This document shows positions 24,811-35,202 of a stretch of DNA of 64,000 nucleotides, piece by piece (the stretch's first letter is position 1; every line of letters starts with the position of its first letter). Source of the DNA: Marvania coccoides (taxonomy: Eukaryota > Chlorophyta > Trebouxiophyceae > Chlorellales > Chlorellaceae). A model generated the notes under the pieces. It ran no database searches. It was not told the origin of the DNA and saw only the letters and a list, made by a program, of their open reading frames with translations. The translations under genes and the position numbers were made by a program. The DNA lies in assembly GCA_963854735.1 (NCBI GenBank), contig OY978108.1, forward strand, positions 682,001 to 746,000. The letters run 5' to 3'.

Positions 24811-25367
24811 ATCTTTTGTTTGTTTTTTTCCTTTCAAATATTTTCATGCTCCCCATTTTTCTTGTTGATAACGAATGAATTAATCACCCCTATACTAATG
24901 TAAGGTCTGTTTCGCAAATTGTTTATAAATACGAGGAGATTAGACATTTTTTTTGGAGGGGGGTCGGTTTGGTGGCGGCAGCGTTTGCAGCAAAAACCTT
25001 TTCCACTTCAGCATCCCTGGTTCTTCAGCACCTCTTGGCCACGAGTTCAGCTTATATCGCATTCTGCATGAAGGGTTGGTTCGGTTCATCGACTACTTTT
25101 CCAAAAAAGTCTCCACTTCAGCCCCTCCTCATCAGTGCACTGCGCAGCTCCCCGCCTTTAATCTATTCAAATGTTACAAGAACCAGTTTGATTCAGAACA
25201 TATTATTTTTGGGGGGTCGTTATCGCTGCCGCTGCAGCCTCTTTGCCAACACCGACCGACCGCCCTTCTTCAAAAGACTTGTTCAATTTCAGCCCTTCGA
25301 AGCCTTATAGAAAAAAAATGTATGGTGGGGGCTTTATTCAATAATTACAAAACGATTATCCATCAGA
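24811..25367. repeat. Decayed partial copies of the CPSF73 3' coding end
   Basis: Between TOM7 and the CPSF73 stop codon I see segments resembling the adjacent CPSF73 terminal exon (plus-strand text near 25410-25485). One is at 25110-25155, around CTTCAGCCCCTC and CATCAG.GCACTGC. A second, at 25225-25300, shares CTGCAGCC..GCCAAC and GACCGCCC. A third, weaker one is at 24970-25030. They look like old tandem duplications that have lost their reading frames. The similarity was judged by eye and is modest. Confidence 0.35.
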
Positions 25368-27662
25368 TCACATTTCGCCGCCCACTTGGCATGGGTTCAA
25401 TGCGACCTGCAGCCGGGCCAACGCCTTCTCGACCCGCCCCTTCAGCCCCTCATCAGCGCACTGCACCGCCCCGCTCTTGGCGTTCACGATCACGTGCTTG
25501 CCATCCACGTCCACGAAAATTATGCCCTGCTCCTCGTCCACCTGCGCTGGCCCGAACTGCGCCCCCAGCAGCGCCGCCGTCAGCCCTGCTTCTGCAACCG
25601 CTGCAGCCTCGACGTCGCCTGAAACCCCAAAACAGACGGTTTGGGAAGAAAAATGAGGAATCAGCTATAATAGTATAATAATATATCGTAAAAAAACACA
25701 ATTCTTTCATTGTCGTAAAAATATGAGAAATCGAAAAGTCTCACCAGCTTGCAAGGCATTGTGGCGCGCGACCTCGGCGTCGCTGATGCCCACGGGCTGC
25801 CCCGCTGCTTGCAGCGCCACGGCCACCGCCGCATCAGCCACCATGTCTGCCTCCACGCCGCCAGTCCACTCTACCACCATTCTCTTTGCTTGCGGGTCGT
25901 GCGTCACAGTGACCGCGTCCCCAATGCGCAGCACCTGGCCCCCGCCTGACGCGGTGACCGCCGCCAGGTCCCCCGTGCCTTGCACCCCCTCAAACATCAG
26001 CTCCAGCGCCAGCCGCACCTCGGAGAAGGGGCGGCTCAGCGCCAGCGACTGCCGCTGCACCACTGTGCCTGGGTGCAGCTTGGTGAAGCGCGGCAAGTCG
26101 TCGTGGTGCATCACCGTGTGCGCGCCCCCTCGTTTCACCAGCAGCCCCCGCAATGGCGCCCCGGCAGAACGCTTTTTCTCGGCAGCCAGGCGCCCCACCA
26201 CGCGCGCGGCGCGCAGCGGCTTGTGCGGCACCAGCACCGGCTGGGTGAGCTTGGGCATGTACACTGCCCGCGGGATGCCCAGCGCCGCCGCGTGTTGCTC
26301 CAGCGCCTTTTTCAAGCGCCCCATTTCTGTTGCTTCGCCGTGCACCAACACCACGTGCGGAGGGCGCAGCGCGTCCAAGAACTCTGAGGTTTGCGGGAAG
26401 TCGGCGTGCGCGGAGAAGGAAATGGCGTCCACCTGGCACCGCAGCGGCACTTTTTGCCCCGCCCTGGTGATGATGTCGGGCGGGTTGGTCAAGATGTCCC
26501 TCGCCAGCGTCCCCTGCACCGCAAAATCCGCAATGATCACGCAGTTGCGCTCGTCCTCGCACCACGCGTCAAACAGCTCCCGCGACACCCCGCTCTGCAG
26601 CATGGAGGGCGTGGCCATCACCACGCACGGACCAACATCGTCGAACTGCGCCGCCGACTTCAAGTGCGTCACGTGCTTGAACTGGAAGGGGTTGGCCACC
26701 GCAAACGCGGCGCGAATGTCGTCGTTCATCATCTCGATGTACGAGCGGTACACGCTCATAGCCCGCCGCGCCAACCCGCTTGCCTGGTAAATCGGCACGT
26801 TGCGCAGCTCAGGATGCCGCTCCCAGTACTCTTCCAGCACCAGCAGCAGCTCCTGCGCGCGCCCCAGCGCCACCACGGGCAGCAGCACCCGCCCCCCGCG
26901 CGCCACGGCCGTGTGCACGCGTTCCAAAAAGCGCTGCTCACGCTCTGCTCTGGGCAGGTGCCTGGACACCCCGTAGGTGGACTCCACCACCACAATGTGG
27001 GGCTTGAGCGCGGGGAGGTCTGCGGGGGGCATGTGGCGGTCTGCCACGCGCGAATAGTCCCCGGTGTACAGCAGCCTCATGCCCGCCACCTCCACCATAA
27101 ACATCGCCGCTCCCAGCACGTGCCCAGCTCGGTAGGGCGTGATGCGAATGCCGTCCACGTCCACAGTTTGATGGAAGTCGATCACCTCGGTGCGCGCGGT
27201 GGCCGCCTCCAGGTCTTTGTCCGAGTAAAGGCCGGACTCGGGGCCGCCGCTGCCGCGGCTCACCTTGACAAAGTCCTTGAGCAGTGTGTGGACTATCGCC
27301 TTGGTGGGGTGCGTCATGAAGATGCGCCCCCGGAAGTTGGTGTGGCCCACCACGAAGGGCACCGCAGCGCAGTGGTCGAGGTGGAAGTGGGTGACCAGCA
27401 TGACGTCGACGGAGGACAGGTCGACCTCGTCTAAAAAGGGCAGGGACGCGAGCCCTGCGAAACCGGGGTGGATGCCGCAGTCCAGCATGATGGTCTTGCC
27501 CTGGTAGCGCACGATGATGCAGGAGCGGCCCACCTCCTGGCCGGCGCCCAGCGGGATGACCTGAACTACGTCCTCGTCGGGGGGTGGTCGGTCTATGGAG
27601 CTGCCGGCCGGCTTTTTGGTCACGCCGTCATCAGGCTTTGAAGAGGTGCCGGCTTTTTCCAT
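25368..27662 (-). CDS. CPSF3: Cleavage and polyadenylation specificity factor 73 kDa subunit (CPSF73-I)
   Basis: Exons 25745-27662 and 25368-25618 give 722 residues. This is the zinc-dependent endonuclease that cuts pre-mRNA before poly(A) addition. The metallo-beta-lactamase domain begins VIPLGAGQEVGRSC and carries HFHLDH (about 92-97), an AGHVLGAA strand with the next His, YTGDYSR with the bridging Asp, and a late His in ISFSAHADFPQT. The beta-CASP domain is inserted between (ESTYGVSRH.., LLPVVALGRAQELL, PSMLQSGVSRELF). The second exon encodes the conserved C-terminal alpha/beta domain (GKHVIVNAKSG, CADEGLKGRVEKAL), which binds CPSF100. The N-terminal extension of ~30 residues is basic and not conserved. 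All active-site motifs are present, so it should be active. Confidence 0.96.
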
Positions 27663-27901
27663 TTTTTTTATTTTATAAATCTGTTTTTTTTTTAAGATGC
27701 TTGCGATCGCTTGAAGCACCAAAGTTGTTTATGTTCGCTTCAAGGTTCATGAAGCGCGGTTTAGTGCATTTGTCATTAATCGAATACAGTTATAATTATT
27801 TTTGTTTAGCGAGCAGGGTTTGGATTTGCTTTTTCTTTTCTTTCTGTTGGCGGTGACAGTCTTGCATCTTTCATGGCTACTTGTTACACATTTAAAAAGG
27901 A

Positions 27902-28158
27902 TGACGCAAATGCAGAAGGGTGGCTTTCCAAATCCTAGTGAGGAAACGCCCAGGGCCACCAGGGAGGACAAGGTGGTTGGCAACACCGCTTTGCACCACG
28001 CTGCGAGGAGCCCGGACGCTGGGCCTTGACGCTGGGAGCACTTGGACAGTGCTGCTGGATGCTGGGGCTTCCCCAAAGGCGGTGGACAACCACCGCCTGA
28101 CCCCACTGCATATTGCAGTGATGGGAGGCAAAAGCTGCAAGAGCTGGGTGATATAGGG
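27902..28158 (+). pseudogene. Ankyrin-repeat remnant
   Basis: One frame ends with GNTALHHAAR (about 27978-28007), the start of an ankyrin helix pair. The adjacent frame continues with VLLDAGASPKAVDNHRLTPLHIAVMGG (about 28040-28130), the end of one ankyrin repeat and the start of the next. Joining them needs a frameshift near 28010-28035. No start, splice sites or neighbouring repeats are visible, so this looks like a broken fragment of an ankyrin-repeat gene. Confidence 0.6.
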
Positions 28159-28786
28159 GTGATCGCCGCCACTTGCCATCAGATATAATACTCAGAGATA
28201 AAAAAATAGCTTAGTAGAAAACGATGTTTCAGCACGACATGATGATGACATATATATCCAGATCCTGGACCCACACGGTGTACCCAATGGTGTGTGGACA
28301 TGCATGAAAGCCCCAGAAATGGCCAGGTGTATAACGTGAGTGGCCACATCCTCCTTGTACTAATGACTGTGTATGCTGATTTGTAACCACTCTGCGTACT
28401 ACACTCCATTTATAACCCGGGTTATGGCAATCCCGGTGGCTGTTGTGCGTGGAGATCGCCTTGTGGTGCCCGAGATGGCAGCGCTTCCGGTTCCGGGGTT
28501 CTCTGACGGTGATCGGCGAACGCACGCACCATCTGTGGCGTCGTAAGCTGCGCTGATGAGGCGGTGCTGGGCGCTAGACCCCTCCGCACGACCGACATTT
28601 TCAGACATTGCCAAGCTGCGAGCCGCATCCAGCTGAGCTGTTATAGTTTCTGCTGAACTCTTTACTTTTATGCAAGTATTTGAAATTGTGGCAGTCACCT
28701 TTTTTAAAAAGAAAAAAGGACATGTAATGGAAATTTGAATATATTTTGTTCCCTCAAGAGAGATAAAGGGTAAAAAAATCCGCAAG
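28159..28786. other. Intergenic without visible features
   Basis: About 630 bases downstream of the SGNH-like gene. Open frames here lack recognisable motifs, and I support no gene or repeat. Confidence 0.3.
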
Positions 28787-29821
28787 TCATGCCGAATGAA
28801 GCGCCTCCTTGCAAAATTGAATCTCTCTTCTCATGAAGAACAACACGTCTAGAGACAAGCCTGCTTCCGAGAAGCCGCTTTTGTAGTGAATGCCGTCCGC
28901 CATGTAGACCACACCGGGCACCTGCCCCAGCTCGTACGTTGGAATCACACGAAGGTTGGGCCGGTCCTCCAACAGCTCAAGAGAATGCTCTCGGTATGTA
29001 GAAATTGACACGTTGGTGACATGGGAACGAACTTTTGGCGTATTGTAGATGTAGTTGATGGTGTGGTACAAGTACAGCGTGGACGGCAACATCTTCATAC
29101 TGTCAAAAAGGGACTGCATGTTGGCTGGCGTGATATTTTTCTTCCGAAACACCTGGTGCAGCCCAGCATTGAAAATGACCATGGACGGCTTGTACTGCTG
29201 CGAGCTCAGCTCTTTCAACGATTTGGCGACCTCCACGAACAACGGCCTCCAGTGCCACGACACGCAGTACGATGCCGGGTGGTGCAGCGCCCGTTGGGAG
29301 GCACCCCAAGTATCATATGTATCGTCTTTGTCGCTGCGAGTTACGATGTATTCGGGTCACGTATCGGGGTCACGGGCGTTGGTGCAGCACATCAATTTGT
29401 CCTTGTGCTTCGTTTCGTCTGTCCACTCCCGCTGTTCGACCAGCCATTGGCTGCCCCGCAGCTCATTCACAAACTCGGTGAAAACGCCCCGCGTGATGGA
29501 GTCGCCCATGTAGGTGATCCACGTGCGATTGGGCGCGTGATTGCCAAAGTAATCGGAGATGCGCGGCATGTCATGGTCTTCAAGCCGATAGCACCCAGTG
29601 ATGTGGGGACAACGGCGAGGCGACGGCAAACACGCGCTGGAAGAAGAATCCAAGGAGGAAAAAGAAGAGGAAGAATGGAAACTGCGTTGATTGACTGCAG
29701 CGATACCACGCTGATGCGACCGAACAGCGTAAATCACGTGGGTGCATATGCACATGGTGGCAACACCAAGGAAAAACGCCTTCACAAATGAGGCCTTGCC
29801 GTACGGGTTTTCTTCGAGCAT
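28787..29821 (-). pseudogene. SGNH/PC-esterase-like type II membrane protein with one in-frame TGA
   Basis: From the ATG at 29821 a single frame runs 345 codons to the TGA at 28787, interrupted only by TGA at 29359-29357 (codon 155). The first part has a membrane anchor near the N-terminus (VKAFFLGVATMCICTHVIYA), a Ser-rich stem and WITYMGDSITRGVF, which is block I (GDS) of the SGNH fold. After the stop the same frame keeps sense: SMVIFNAGLH, then a DGIHY block with the expected Asp-x-x-His pair. The layout matches Golgi O-acyltransferases of the PC-esterase type. It may be a recent pseudogene, a read-through gene or a selenoprotein; a 27-40-nt intron is too short to explain the stop. Labelled pseudogene for caution. 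Confidence 0.6.
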
Positions 29822-29990
29822 TTTTGCTTGTGCTTATGATTTTTCAGGACAATGGACCTCTGGACCTTCACTTTAAATACTTTTAAAAAAATCAACCGAT
29901 CAGGAAATGAAACAAACTTGGATTGGACCGCAGAGTATGAAGTGAGTTTTGGTGGGGCAGGGCTCCAGCTTAGATAACTCCAGTATAGAT

Positions 29991-30446
29991 ATGGGTTTAA
30001 TGGGTTTAATGGGTTTACATCTGGTTGTTACGTCTCCTACAGAAGGTGCTCTTATAGAGACCTGCAAGGCGACGTGCCACTTCCCGCCACAGTAAGGCGG
30101 GTACCCCCTTCCATCCGCTGGGATCGACCCCCGGTACGGTGAACGTACGGATACTGCCACTACGCCGGTGACCGCTCCGCCGCCCACAGTTAAGGCTCTG
30201 GCCCCCGCCTTCCGGAGTCCCCCAGCGGCGCGACCGACTAAAATTAAGGGAAAAGCAGGGTTCTCCTGACGGCAACGGCCCGTCAGGTTTGGGGTTCGCT
30301 CTTGGGCAATGCTGGCCCGCCCAGCACCCCTCCCATCTACAGCGGTCACTCAACCCCTGGCTAAAGGGTTTTTGATGTAGTACCCGGTGTGCTCACTGAA
30401 ATAAGTGGCACCCGCCTTTTGTACCCGTCCATTAGAGACTGCGATA
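29991..30446 (-). repeat. Copy 1 of a ~450-bp dispersed repeat with a 9-nt tandem tail
   Basis: Read on the minus strand, this is nearly identical to 37779-38229 on the plus strand. Both start at TATCGCAGTCTC and end in repeats of AAACCCATT (three units here, two there). A shared 5' boundary and a short tandem 3' tail are features of SINEs or short non-LTR elements. I see no convincing tRNA-like head and no clear target-site duplication. An open frame of about 112 codons lacks an ATG, and I do not trust it. Confidence 0.8.
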
Positions 30447-31057
30447 AGCCAATGTCTTTTTATATTAATAATTACTAATATACGCGGGGGCTGAGTAATA
30501 TATCTACTATCAAAACAATCCACTCCGGTTCGGAAAGAAGGCCTGGGAAGGCCTTGAACAGCACTTCGAAACAAAAGTAAAATTACAGTGGACAAGTAGC
30601 GGTGGCCTCAAAAAAGGCTACCCACCCACCCCACCCCTTATTCTCACCTGCTCTATCAAAGAGGCTTCCCAAAGGAAAAATTGCCCGTTAAGGCGGATGG
30701 CGAGCGGAGCGAGCAGGAGAATTAGCTCAAAGAGGTGGCAGACGAGGGAGGGGGGGAAATGAGTTTGTCCCGCGCGGCGCATGGGGGTGGGGTGGGGTGG
30801 GCCAAATAGTTAATTCTCCCGGTTGTATGTGCAGTGGTGTACCCCTGAAAATGTCCTCCAAATTTTCTCCTCATGGGGATAAAATCGCTGCAATCAAGAT
30901 TTTTATCGATGAAAAAGCGACATTTTCGATTTTTGGAAGCCAGCAGCGCAGATTTTCACCTCATTTTGAGGAAATGTCCGACGCAATCACAAAAAAAAGT
31001 CAAGTTATGTTCTAATTATACGAGAGCGCTGTAGCATATATTCCATGCTAAGATGTT
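30447..31057. other. Accessory-island spacer
   Basis: About 610 bases with C-rich and G-rich runs (30610-30650, 30745-30800). No gene, RNA or repeat that I can support. Confidence 0.3.
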
Positions 31058-31390
31058 TTAATGTGATTTATGCAGACCCCCCTCATCAACGGAGGTGCGG
31101 GGAGTCGACACCTCTGGCTCCACGCCGGCCGGGTGAGCCTTCTTGTGCGGCTCAAATATCAGGTCCGTGAGCGGTCCTACACGCTCCAGCATGTAATCAG
31201 CTGCCATCCGGGCGCGCGTCACTTGGTTGGCACCCTGATTCTCTGGAAGCCTGTTGTTGAGTGCGCGGTAGAGCGCAAGTTATTTCATCACCTCGATGGC
31301 GTCGATGGAGGCTTCCGCCTGCAGGCTGGCCGCGCTGAAAGCATGCGCTATTTCGGCCAGTGTGTTGGCCTCCTTGCTGCGCTGTCCCAT
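31058..31390 (-). pseudogene. Unrecognised helical protein fragment with one in-frame TAA
   Basis: An ATG at 31390 opens a frame with protein-like, helix-forming content (SKEANTLAEIAHAFSAASLQ). It meets TAA at 31282-31280 (codon 37), then continues in the same frame with LALYRALNNRLPENQ and MAADYMLERVGPLTDLIFEP to TAA at 31058. Both halves have the codon bias of coding DNA, which the other frames lack. I do not recognise the family. Its place beside the palindromic element suggests it could be a decayed ORF of the same element; this is inference. Confidence 0.45.
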
Positions 31391-31495
31391 CTTTTGAAAA
31401 AACTGAAGATTTTTTTAGTTTGAAGACTATATTCGTTGGTCGGCGAAAGGCCTCTAGCACCACCTTCCCAGTAGCAGTTTATCTAGAATACTGAA

Positions 31496-31638
31496 TGAAA
31501 TTATTTAAAAATGCTGAACGGGGCGGAGACGGCTTCATGGCACGCTGGGAAGATTCTGTCTATCCTCGTTTTTTTTTCAGAGGAAGGAGGCGGCGGCATT
31601 CCGCTGTGGGCATGTGCATTAATTATATTCCGCACGCT
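31496..31638 (+). repeat. Diverged outer extension of the left palindrome arm
   Basis: This stretch matches the reverse complement of about 33802-33944 (shared AAATTATTTAAAAATGCT, ACGGGGCGGAG, GCTTCATGGCACGCT) but with several substitutions and indels, unlike the arms proper. The palindrome once extended this far, and the outer parts have diverged. Confidence 0.6.
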
Positions 31639-32046
31639 CCTTTCAGTTCCCACTGTCTCCGCTGTCACCAAACAGCAGTTTGCATCACCAAACAGCAGTT
31701 TGCATCAACCCCACCCCACAAGCAACTCGACTTTGCAGACCTCTCAACGCCTGCAGGCCCGCAATATCTGGCATCAAAGCACAACAAGGTTAGTTCCACT
31801 GCGTTGCCGACTCGCTGGCGGCAGAAAATATGCTGCTCCCGCTCCTAGTGCTCCTGCTGCCCCCTCTCTCCCACGGCTGCGTCAGCCGCATGCCGACCAG
31901 CCCACCATGGCGCAGTGGACGCGCCTCATCCAGCCTCAAGCGGAGATAGCTGCCTCCCCCACCGGTAGACTCTCCAAGACCTACCCTGCGATCGTTGCAG
32001 AGCCCGTCTTCCAGGGCCACAAATGGCAATGGGTCCAGGGCTGGGT

Positions 32047-32098
32047 GAAGACGCAATTTGCTGACGACAAGCCGAGGTCGTCGGCAAATTGTGTCTTC
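32047..32098 (+). repeat. Hairpin H1: 22-bp stem, 8-nt loop
   Basis: The stem halves are GAAGAC-CAATTTGC-GACGAC and GTCGTC-GCAAATTG-GTCTTC, with one mismatch between each block; the loop is AAGCCGAG. It sits exactly where the exon-2 module stops and exon-1 sequence begins again. Mirror copy in the right arm: 33342-33393. Confidence 0.8.
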
Positions 32099-32607
32099 GG
32101 CGCGGCAGCAAGAGGCTGGCAGTGCAGCGGCGGCGGCTTCTGCCGGCGGCGGGGCTGATCGCAGCACTGACGTCGCCACGGCGGAGGGTGCACTGGTAAG
32201 ACAACTTGTTTGTGACCCTGCACCGCCTATTTGCTTTTTCTATAAAAACACTAGTAAAACACGAATGTTCCGCTGCTGCGTCCACTCGTTTTACATTAAT
32301 TAAATATCCATTTTCTTCTCCTTCACGTGGCCCTGCCGCAGGTGGCGACTGCCAGAGCCGGCAAGCGCAAGAAAATGGCACCAATTGCGCGTGCTGCCTC
32401 CGCTCCTAGTGCTCCTACTGCCCCCTCTCTCCCACGGCTGCGTCAGCCGCATGCTGACCAGCCCACCGTGGCGCAGTGGACGCGCCTCATCCATCTGCAG
32501 GTGGAGATAGCTGCCTCTCCCACTGGCAGACTATCCAAGCCATACCCTGCGATCGTTGCCGAGCCCGTCTTCGAGGGCCACAAATGGCAATGGGTCCAGG
32601 GCTGGGT

Positions 32608-32659
32608 GAAGACGCAATTTGCTGACGTCAAGCCGAGGACGTCGGCAAATTGTGTCTTC
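32608..32659 (+). repeat. Hairpin H2: same stem with a compensatory change
   Basis: The layout and loop are those of H1, but the inner block is GACGTC/GACGTC instead of GACGAC/GTCGTC, so a double change keeps the pairing. It again marks the junction between exon 2 and exon 1 modules. Mirror copy: 32781-32832. Confidence 0.8.
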
Positions 32660-32751
32660 GGCGCGGCAGCAAGAGGCTGGCAGTGCAGCACTGACGTCAC
32701 CACGGCGGAGGGTGCACAAATCATCCCTGCCGCCGGCAGAAGCCGCCGCCG

Positions 32752-33801
32752 CTGCATTGCCAGCCTCTTGCTGCCGCGCCGAAGACACAATTTGCCGACG
32801 TCCTCGGCTTGACGTCAGCAAATTGCGTCTTCACCCAGCCCTGGACCCATTGCCATTTGTGGCCCTCGAAGACGGGCTCGGCAACGATCGCAGGGTATGG
32901 CTTGGATAGTCTGCCAGTGGGAGAGGCAGCTATCTCCACCTGCAGATGGATGAGGCGCGTCCACTGCGCCACGGTGGGCTGGTCAGCATGCGGCTGACGC
33001 AGCCGTGGGAGAGAGGGGGCAGTAGGAGCACTAGGAGCGGAGGCAGCACGCGCAATTGGTGCCATTTTCTTGCGCTTGCCGGCTCTGGCAGTCGCCACCT
33101 GCGGCAGGGCCACGTGAAGGAGAAGAAAATGGATATTTAATTAATGTAAAACGAGTGGACGCAGCAGCGGAACATTCGTGTTTTACTAGTGTTTTTATAG
33201 AAAAAGCAAATAGGCGGTGCAGGGCCACAAACAAGTTGTCTTACCAGTGCACCCTCCGCCGTGGCGACGTCAGTGCTGCGATCAGCCCCGCCGCCGGCAG
33301 AAGCCGCCGCCGCTGCACTGCCAGCCTCTTGCTGCCGCGCCGAAGACACAATTTGCCGACGACCTCGGCTTGTCGTCAGCAAATTGCGTCTTCACCCAGC
33401 CCTGGACCCATTGCCATTTGTGGCCCTGGAAGACGGGCTCTGCAACGATCGCAGGGTAGGTCTTGGAGAGTCTACCGGTGGGGGAGGCAGCTATCTCCGC
33501 TTGAGGCTGGATGAGGCGCGTCCACTGCGCCATGGTGGGCTGGTCGGCATGCGGCTGACGCAGCCGTGGGAGAGAGGGGGCAGCAGGAGCACTAGGAGCG
33601 GGAGCAGCATATTTTCTGCCGCCAGCGAGTCGGCAACGCAGTGGAACTAACCTTGTTGTGCTTTGATGCCAGATATTGCGGGCCTGCAGGCGTTGAGAGG
33701 TCTGCAAAGTCGAGTTGCTTGTGGGGTGGGGTTGATGCAAACTGCTGTTTGGTGATGCAAACTGCTGTTTGGTGACAGCGGAGACAGTGGGCACTGAAAG
33801 G
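32752..33801 (-). repeat. Right arm (1,050 bp) of the palindrome
   Basis: Reverse complement of the left arm, with the same two exon modules, the same intron and both hairpins in mirror order. The 63-base centre (32689-32751) itself holds parts of exon 1 in both orientations, so the turn-around lies within exon 1. Beyond 33801 the similarity to the left flank is diverged. Confidence 0.85.
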
Positions 33802-34268
33802 ACCGTGTAGAATTAATGCACCAACCCAGCGAGAAAATGGCCTCTTTTGAACAAGGGGCCACAGAAAAGAGAGGATAGGCGAAATCTTCTAGCGTGCCAT
33901 GAAGCTGCCTCCGCCCCGTTGAGCATTTTTAAATAATTTTATCCATCATTACATATAAAGTGCTGCGGGGCAGGCGCTCCTAGTTCCCACTGTCTCTGCT
34001 GCCGACGAGCACAGCTGCTGCATCGCCACACAGCACCTTTTACCTCACCCCTCACTCAAGTTTGCTGCCCTCCCAGCGCCTACAAGCCCGCAGATCCTGG
34101 CGACACAGCACATCGAGGTTAGTTCCACCGCGTTGCCGACTCGCTTGTGGCAGAAAATTGTGTGTTTTGATTTCTGTGTCAGCACCCAGCTCCGCTGCCG
34201 CCGGCTTGAAGAAAGAGGGGTTGAAATTGAACTAGTAAAGCTTTTCGCCATTGTTATTTTGCGCAGAC

Positions 34269-35202
34269 ATGGACGCGCGGAACGAGCGCGAACTGGCCCA
34301 CCGCCAGCTGGGCGCGGCGCGGCAGCAAGAGGCTGGCAGTGCAGCGGCGGCGGCTTCTGCCGGCGGCGGGGCTGATCGCAGCACTGACGTCGCCACGGCG
34401 GAGGGTGCACTGGTAAGACAACTTGTTTGTGGCCCTGCACCGCCTATTTGCTTTTTCTATAAAAACACTAGTAAAACACGAATGTTCCGCTGCTGCGTCC
34501 ACTCGTTTTACATTAATTAAATATCCATTTTCTTCTCCTTCACGTGGCCCTGCCGCAGGTGGCGACTGCCAGAGCCGGCAAGCGCAAGAAAATGGCACCA
34601 ATTGCGCGTGCTGCTCCCGCTCCTAGTGCTCCTACTGCCCCCTCTCTCCCACGGCTGCGTCAGCCGCATGCCGACCAGCCCACCGTGGCGCAGTGGACGC
34701 GCCTCATCCAGCTTCAAGCGGAGATAGCTGCCTCCCCCACCGGTAGACTCTCCAAGACCTACCCTGCGATCGTCGCCGAGCCCGTCTTCGAGGGCCACAA
34801 ATGGCAATGGGTCCAGGGCTGGGTGAAGACGCAATTTGCTGAAGTCAAGCCGAGGTCGTCCAACTTCGCCAAGATGTGCATCCTGCACCTCGTGGCACTC
34901 CCCGGCTGGACCTTCCCCAAACGCGTTTGCGTGGCTCTCCTGCGACGTCCCTGCCGTCGGCGCGGATCTCCCCTTCGAGCTCATCTTCGCCAGTGAGAAG
35001 CCGTTCACCAACACGGTCAGGAGTTGGACACCTCCGCAGCAGCAGAAGAAGCTCTACCAAGTCGAAGGCGGAGCCGCGATGCACCAGCGAGCCCAGCACG
35101 CGATGAATGCGCTACTGGCGGAGGTGCCGCCCAAGACGGCGGTGGTTGCCCGGGACGCGGCATTTAAAAGCGCCGAAGATCTGGAGGAAGCGAGGGGGCT
35201 GA
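34269..35202 (+). pseudogene. Fullest copy of an unrecognised two-exon gene (frameshifted)
   Basis: Exon 1 (34269-34412, 48 codons) starts MDARNERELAHRQLGAARQQ and is Ala-rich. After a GT-AG intron, exon 2 (from 34559) encodes a basic linker (ARAGKRKKM), a Pro-rich stretch and a conserved core (WTRLIQLQAEIAAS, GHKWQWVQGWVKTQFA, NFAKMCILHLVALPGW). One extra base near 34915-34925, relative to the inverted copy at 35274-35671, breaks the frame; the rest continues in the next frame (AWLSCDVPAVGADLPFELIF, SWTPPQQQKKLYQ, AMNALLAEVPPKTAV). A CAG before the ATG and a GT-rich leader at 34120 suggest an untranslated first exon. I know no family with this core. It is the only copy with both exons and the downstream part in one unit. 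Confidence 0.6.
34804..35202 (+). repeat. Left arm of the second, 399-bp palindrome
   Basis: Inverted counterpart of 35274-35671 (398 bp), separated by 71 bases. The one-base length difference is the frameshifting insertion in this arm. It covers the second half of exon 2 of the unknown gene. Confidence 0.85.

Larger units (their letters stand above)
31639..32688 (+). repeat. Left arm (1,050 bp) of a large palindrome
   Basis: This arm is the inverted counterpart of 32752-33801. Both arms are 1,050 bases long and appear colinear without net indels, separated by 63 bases. Read 5' to 3', the arm holds a leader-like segment (with a 19-bp direct duplication at about 31666-31704), the exon-2 module of an unknown gene (SLPRLRQPHADQP..QWVQGWVKTQFA), a hairpin, then exon 1, its intron with intact GT-AG sites and exon 2 again, a second hairpin and the start of exon 1. 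At least one base differs between arms (near 32214), which argues against a library artefact. The exon modules are the same as in the unit at 34269-35202. Confidence 0.85.

Noticed and set aside
29991..30030. Internal telomere-like repeat (TTTAATGGG)
   Set aside because: The unit differs from plant and algal telomere repeats and occurs only as the tail of the 450-bp repeat.
30015..30353. 112-codon ORF inside the 450-bp repeat as a gene
   Set aside because: It has no ATG start and no motif; two recent copies would keep any frame open by chance.
31511..32158. 215-codon ORF in the left palindrome arm as an intact protein
   Set aside because: It has no good start, reads through a leader-like segment and ends after the hairpin junction, so it is a fused fragment of the unknown gene.
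31639..33801. Palindrome as a sequencing or amplification artefact
   Set aside because: The arms differ at single bases (for example near 32214) and the outer flanks are clearly diverged, so it is most likely real, though long reads should confirm it.
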